Of a DNA stretch of 55,542 nt, positions 53,544-55,542 are shown one piece after another. The translations under genes were made by a program, and so were the position numbers. Source of the stretch: Aromatoleum toluolicum (lineage in GTDB: Bacteria > Pseudomonadota > Gammaproteobacteria > Burkholderiales > Rhodocyclaceae); assembly GCF_012911005.2 (NCBI RefSeq), contig NZ_WTVS01000038.1, positions 1 to 55,542 on the forward strand, written 5' to 3'. The notes under the pieces were generated by a model. It saw nothing but the letters and a program-made list of their open reading frames with translations, was not told where the DNA came from and searched no databases. Positions within the stretch are counted from its first letter, which is position 1. Each line of letters opens with the position of its first letter.

Positions 53544-54878
53544 ATGCCGCATTCGGTGATGCACAATCCGAGGCAGAATCGCGTTCTGGCGGCCTTGCCG
53601 GTGAAGGAGTACGCCCGGCTGGTGGACGACCTGGATCTCGTCACTTTTGCGCCTGGTGAGGTGCTCTACGAGTCGGGTGACTACCTGGCGTTCGTCTATT
53701 TCCCGACGACGTGCATCGTCTCGATGACCTTTTCGACCCGGGATGGCTCATCGACCGAACTGGCGATGACCGGCAATGATGGCCTGGTCGGCATTCCGCT
53801 GGTGCTGGGTGGCGAATCCACGATGCACACGGTGACGGTTCAGAACGGTGGCAGTGCCTACCGTCTGCGGGCGGAAGTGATGCGCTGGGAGCTCGACCAG
53901 GGCGGCAGCCTGCAGCGTCTGTCGCTCTCTTACGCCCAGGCGCTGATGACGCAGATGGCGCAGAGCGTCGTCTGCAATCGGCACCACGCGGTGGACCAAC
54001 GGCTGTGTCGCTGGCTGCTCCTCAGTTTTGACCTGCTGCCGGGCAATCAGCTCGATGTGACCCAGGAACTGATTGCCCGCATGCTCGGGGTGCGCCGCGA
54101 AGCCGTTACCGAGGCCGCCGGAAAGCTGCAGGCGGCCGGACTGATCCATTACCACCGCGGACATATCAAGCTGACCGATCGTGAAGGCCTGGAAGCGCGG
54201 GCGTGCGAATGCTACGCCGTGGTCAAGGCGGAATACGACCGTCTGTTCAACTTGGTGCCGGTCACCTTGACCAAATATCGCGCGCGGCCGAATCCGGCAA
54301 CCCTCCGCAAGCGCGCCGAGGCCCGATTGAGGATAGCTCAACCGAGCATGCCGACCACGCCCTGGGATACCGAGCGCTTGCTGCACGAACTGCAGGTGCA
54401 TCAGATCGAACTGGAACTGCACAACGAGGAACTTCGCGACGCGTACGACGAAGCGGATTCGCTGCGACGGCAGTATGCCGATATCTATGACTTTGCACCG
54501 GTCGGCTACGTTACGCTCGATGCACTCGGGGTCATTCTCGATGTGAATCTCGCCGGTGCCATCCTGCTCGGTATCAAGCGTTCGGAACATGGACGGCATC
54601 GTTTTGCGGCGTTCATCAAGCCGGAATGCCTGCCGGCATTCAAGTGCTTCTTCGACGAGGTACTTGACGCAAAATGCAAGAAGAAATGCGAGGTCGTCCT
54701 CATGGCCAGCAGCCAGCGTCCCGAAGCGATCGTCAGGATCGAGGCCGTGGCGGACGAAACCGGTCGTGAGTGCCGCATGGTGGTGAGTGATATCACCGCC
54801 GAAAAAATGGCCGAAAAGGCGCTGCAAGAGCGTGATCCGTCGTGGCGAACCCGGCTCGAGGATTTGCGCCGGAGGTGA
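53544..54878 (+). CDS. Crp/Fnr-type regulator fused to a C-terminal PAS domain
   Basis: The 444-residue protein has a cyclic-nucleotide-binding-like domain (about 15-130: FAPGEVLYESGDYLAFVYFP), a Crp-type winged helix (about 145-220: LDVTQELIARMLGVRREAVTEAAGKLQ), then a PAS region (about 275-425) introduced by ERLLHELQVHQIELELHNEELR. That linker is usually found in front of PAS domains of histidine kinases. No kinase domain follows; it ends at residue 444. It may bind DNA and sense a second signal, or may be a joined remnant of a sensor kinase. GAGG precedes the ATG. Confidence 0.8.
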   Translation: MPHSVMHNPRQNRVLAALPVKEYARLVDDLDLVTFAPGEVLYESGDYLAFVYFPTTCIVSMTFSTRDGSSTELAMTGNDGLVGIPLVLGGESTMHTVTVQNGGSAYRLRAEVMRWELDQGGSLQRLSLSYAQALMTQMAQSVVCNRHHAVDQRLCRWLLLSFDLLPGNQLDVTQELIARMLGVRREAVTEAAGKLQAAGLIHYHRGHIKLTDREGLEARACECYAVVKAEYDRLFNLVPVTLTKYRARPNPATLRKRAEARLRIAQPSMPTTPWDTERLLHELQVHQIELELHNEELRDAYDEADSLRRQYADIYDFAPVGYVTLDALGVILDVNLAGAILLGIKRSEHGRHRFAAFIKPECLPAFKCFFDEVLDAKCKKKCEVVLMASSQRPEAIVRIEAVADETGRECRMVVSDITAEKMAEKALQERDPSWRTRLEDLRRR

Positions 54879-54932
54879 TGGTGCCGGTGCGGCGATCGTG
54901 TCCTCCGGATTGACCCACATGGAGTGCCCAAC

Positions 54933-55542
54933 GTGAAGGTTGCCCGACGTCACGCCGAACGCCACCGCACCGACCGAATCGGCTGGATGCGTGCTGCCGT
55001 ACTCGGCGCCAACGACGGCATTGTTTCGACCGCCAGTCTCGTGCTCGGCGTCGCGGCTGCCGGTGCGGCGCAGGGGGAAGCCCTGGTTGCCGGCGTTGCC
55101 GGGCTGGTGGCCGGCGCGATGTCGATGGCCGCGGGGGAATATGTCTCCGTCCAGTCGCAGGCCGACACCGAACAAGCCGACCTGTCGCGCGAGCGCGCCG
55201 AACTCGAGATGCACCCGGTCGCAGAACACCGCGAACTGGCGGCGATCTATGTCGGCCGGGGGGTCGAGCCGGGTCTTGCGCAACAGGTCGCCGAGCAGCT
55301 GATGGCGCACGACGCCCTCGGTGCCCATGCGCGCGACGAACTCGGCATCTCCGCAGAACTGAGCGCCCGCCCGGTCCAGGCCGCGCTGTCGTCGGCCGCG
55401 AGCTTCGCGGTCGGTGCGGCGCTGCCACTCGCGGTAGCGGCCGTGGCGCCGGCGCAGGCGCTGATCCCGTGGGTTTCGGGGACCTCGCTCGCCTTCCTCG
55501 CAGTCTTGGGCGGTGTTGCCGCGCGGGTGGGTGGGGCTGCCC
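54933..55542 (+). CDS. VIT1/CCC1-family iron/manganese transporter (5' part)
   Basis: From a GTG start with GGAG 12 bases before it, the frame stays open to the window end (about 203 codons). The start region MRAAVLGANDGIVSTASLVLGVAAAG and the next helix with AGAMSMAAGEYVSVQSQADTE are typical of VIT1/CCC1 transporters, which move Fe(II) or Mn(II). The gene runs off the window end. The GTG start is a judgement; no upstream ATG in frame fits. Confidence 0.85.
   Translation, partial: MKVARRHAERHRTDRIGWMRAAVLGANDGIVSTASLVLGVAAAGAAQGEALVAGVAGLVAGAMSMAAGEYVSVQSQADTEQADLSRERAELEMHPVAEHRELAAIYVGRGVEPGLAQQVAEQLMAHDALGAHARDELGISAELSARPVQAALSSAASFAVGAALPLAVAAVAPAQALIPWVSGTSLAFLAVLGGVAARVGGAA

Noticed and set aside
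1-55542. CRISPR arrays, tRNA or rRNA genes, riboswitches
   Set aside because: No regular repeat-spacer series, no cloverleaf-like gene and no rRNA sequence was found when scanning by eye.

Overview
The window is high-GC, densely coded DNA from a betaproteobacterium. Gene content (complete dmp/xyl-type phenol meta-cleavage route, ETF-linked acyl-CoA dehydrogenase, DcaP porin, DUF1302/DUF1329 pair, PHB depolymerase-like esterase) is most like the aromatic degraders of the Azoarcus/Aromatoleum/Thauera group. That placement is inference from gene content and codon use; no rRNA or other phylogenetic marker is present.

Region 1 (1-9.7 kb, + strand) is an acyl-CoA oxidation cluster: SDR-type hydroxyacyl-CoA dehydrogenase, acyl-CoA dehydrogenase, a tandem-domain universal stress protein, EtfB, EtfA, a terminator, a DcaP-like porin, a PaaH-type 3-hydroxyacyl-CoA dehydrogenase and a thiolase resembling beta-ketoadipyl-CoA thiolase. 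No enoyl-CoA hydratase lies in it. Region 2 (9.7-20.4 kb) starts with a LysR regulator reading away from an envelope module (DUF1302 barrel-like protein, DUF1329 protein, YCF48-type propeller, MmpL-like RND protein), followed by a universal-stress/hemerythrin fusion and a XylR/DmpR-type sigma-54 activator. Together these look like uptake or export plus regulation for a hydrophobic, probably aromatic, substrate.

Region 3 (20.4-37.3 kb) is mixed housekeeping and accessory DNA: a coupled metallophosphoesterase / lipid kinase / DUF3616 operon, an SDR with Thr at the catalytic Ser position, an M1-like peptidase coupled to a ChaN-PDZ protein, a PHB depolymerase-family esterase with a ribbon-helix-helix regulator and a clear palindromic operator, a PocR-PAS-GGDEF-EAL protein, several small secreted proteins, an AT-rich orphan gene, a Cu/Zn superoxide dismutase and a glutathione S-transferase.

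Region 4 (37.3-49.2 kb) is the phenol pathway. A sigma-54 (-24/-12) promoter candidate at 37525-37539 precedes catechol 2,3-dioxygenase and the six phenol hydroxylase genes (dmpKLMNOP order). After a large hairpin and a second promoter region come dmpC, E, H, I, F, G and a XylT/DmpQ ferredoxin. Phenol is thus converted to catechol, cleaved, and processed through the 4-oxalocrotonate branch to pyruvate and acetyl-CoA. The hydrolase DmpD/XylF is absent. The only candidate phenol sensor in view is the XylR/DmpR-type protein 17 kb upstream.

Region 5 (49.3-55.5 kb) holds a VOC protein, a ferric-reductase-like flavocytochrome, an HD-GYP protein, a 49-residue membrane protein, a Crp-type regulator fused to a PAS domain, and the start of a VIT1/CCC1-type transporter cut by the window end.
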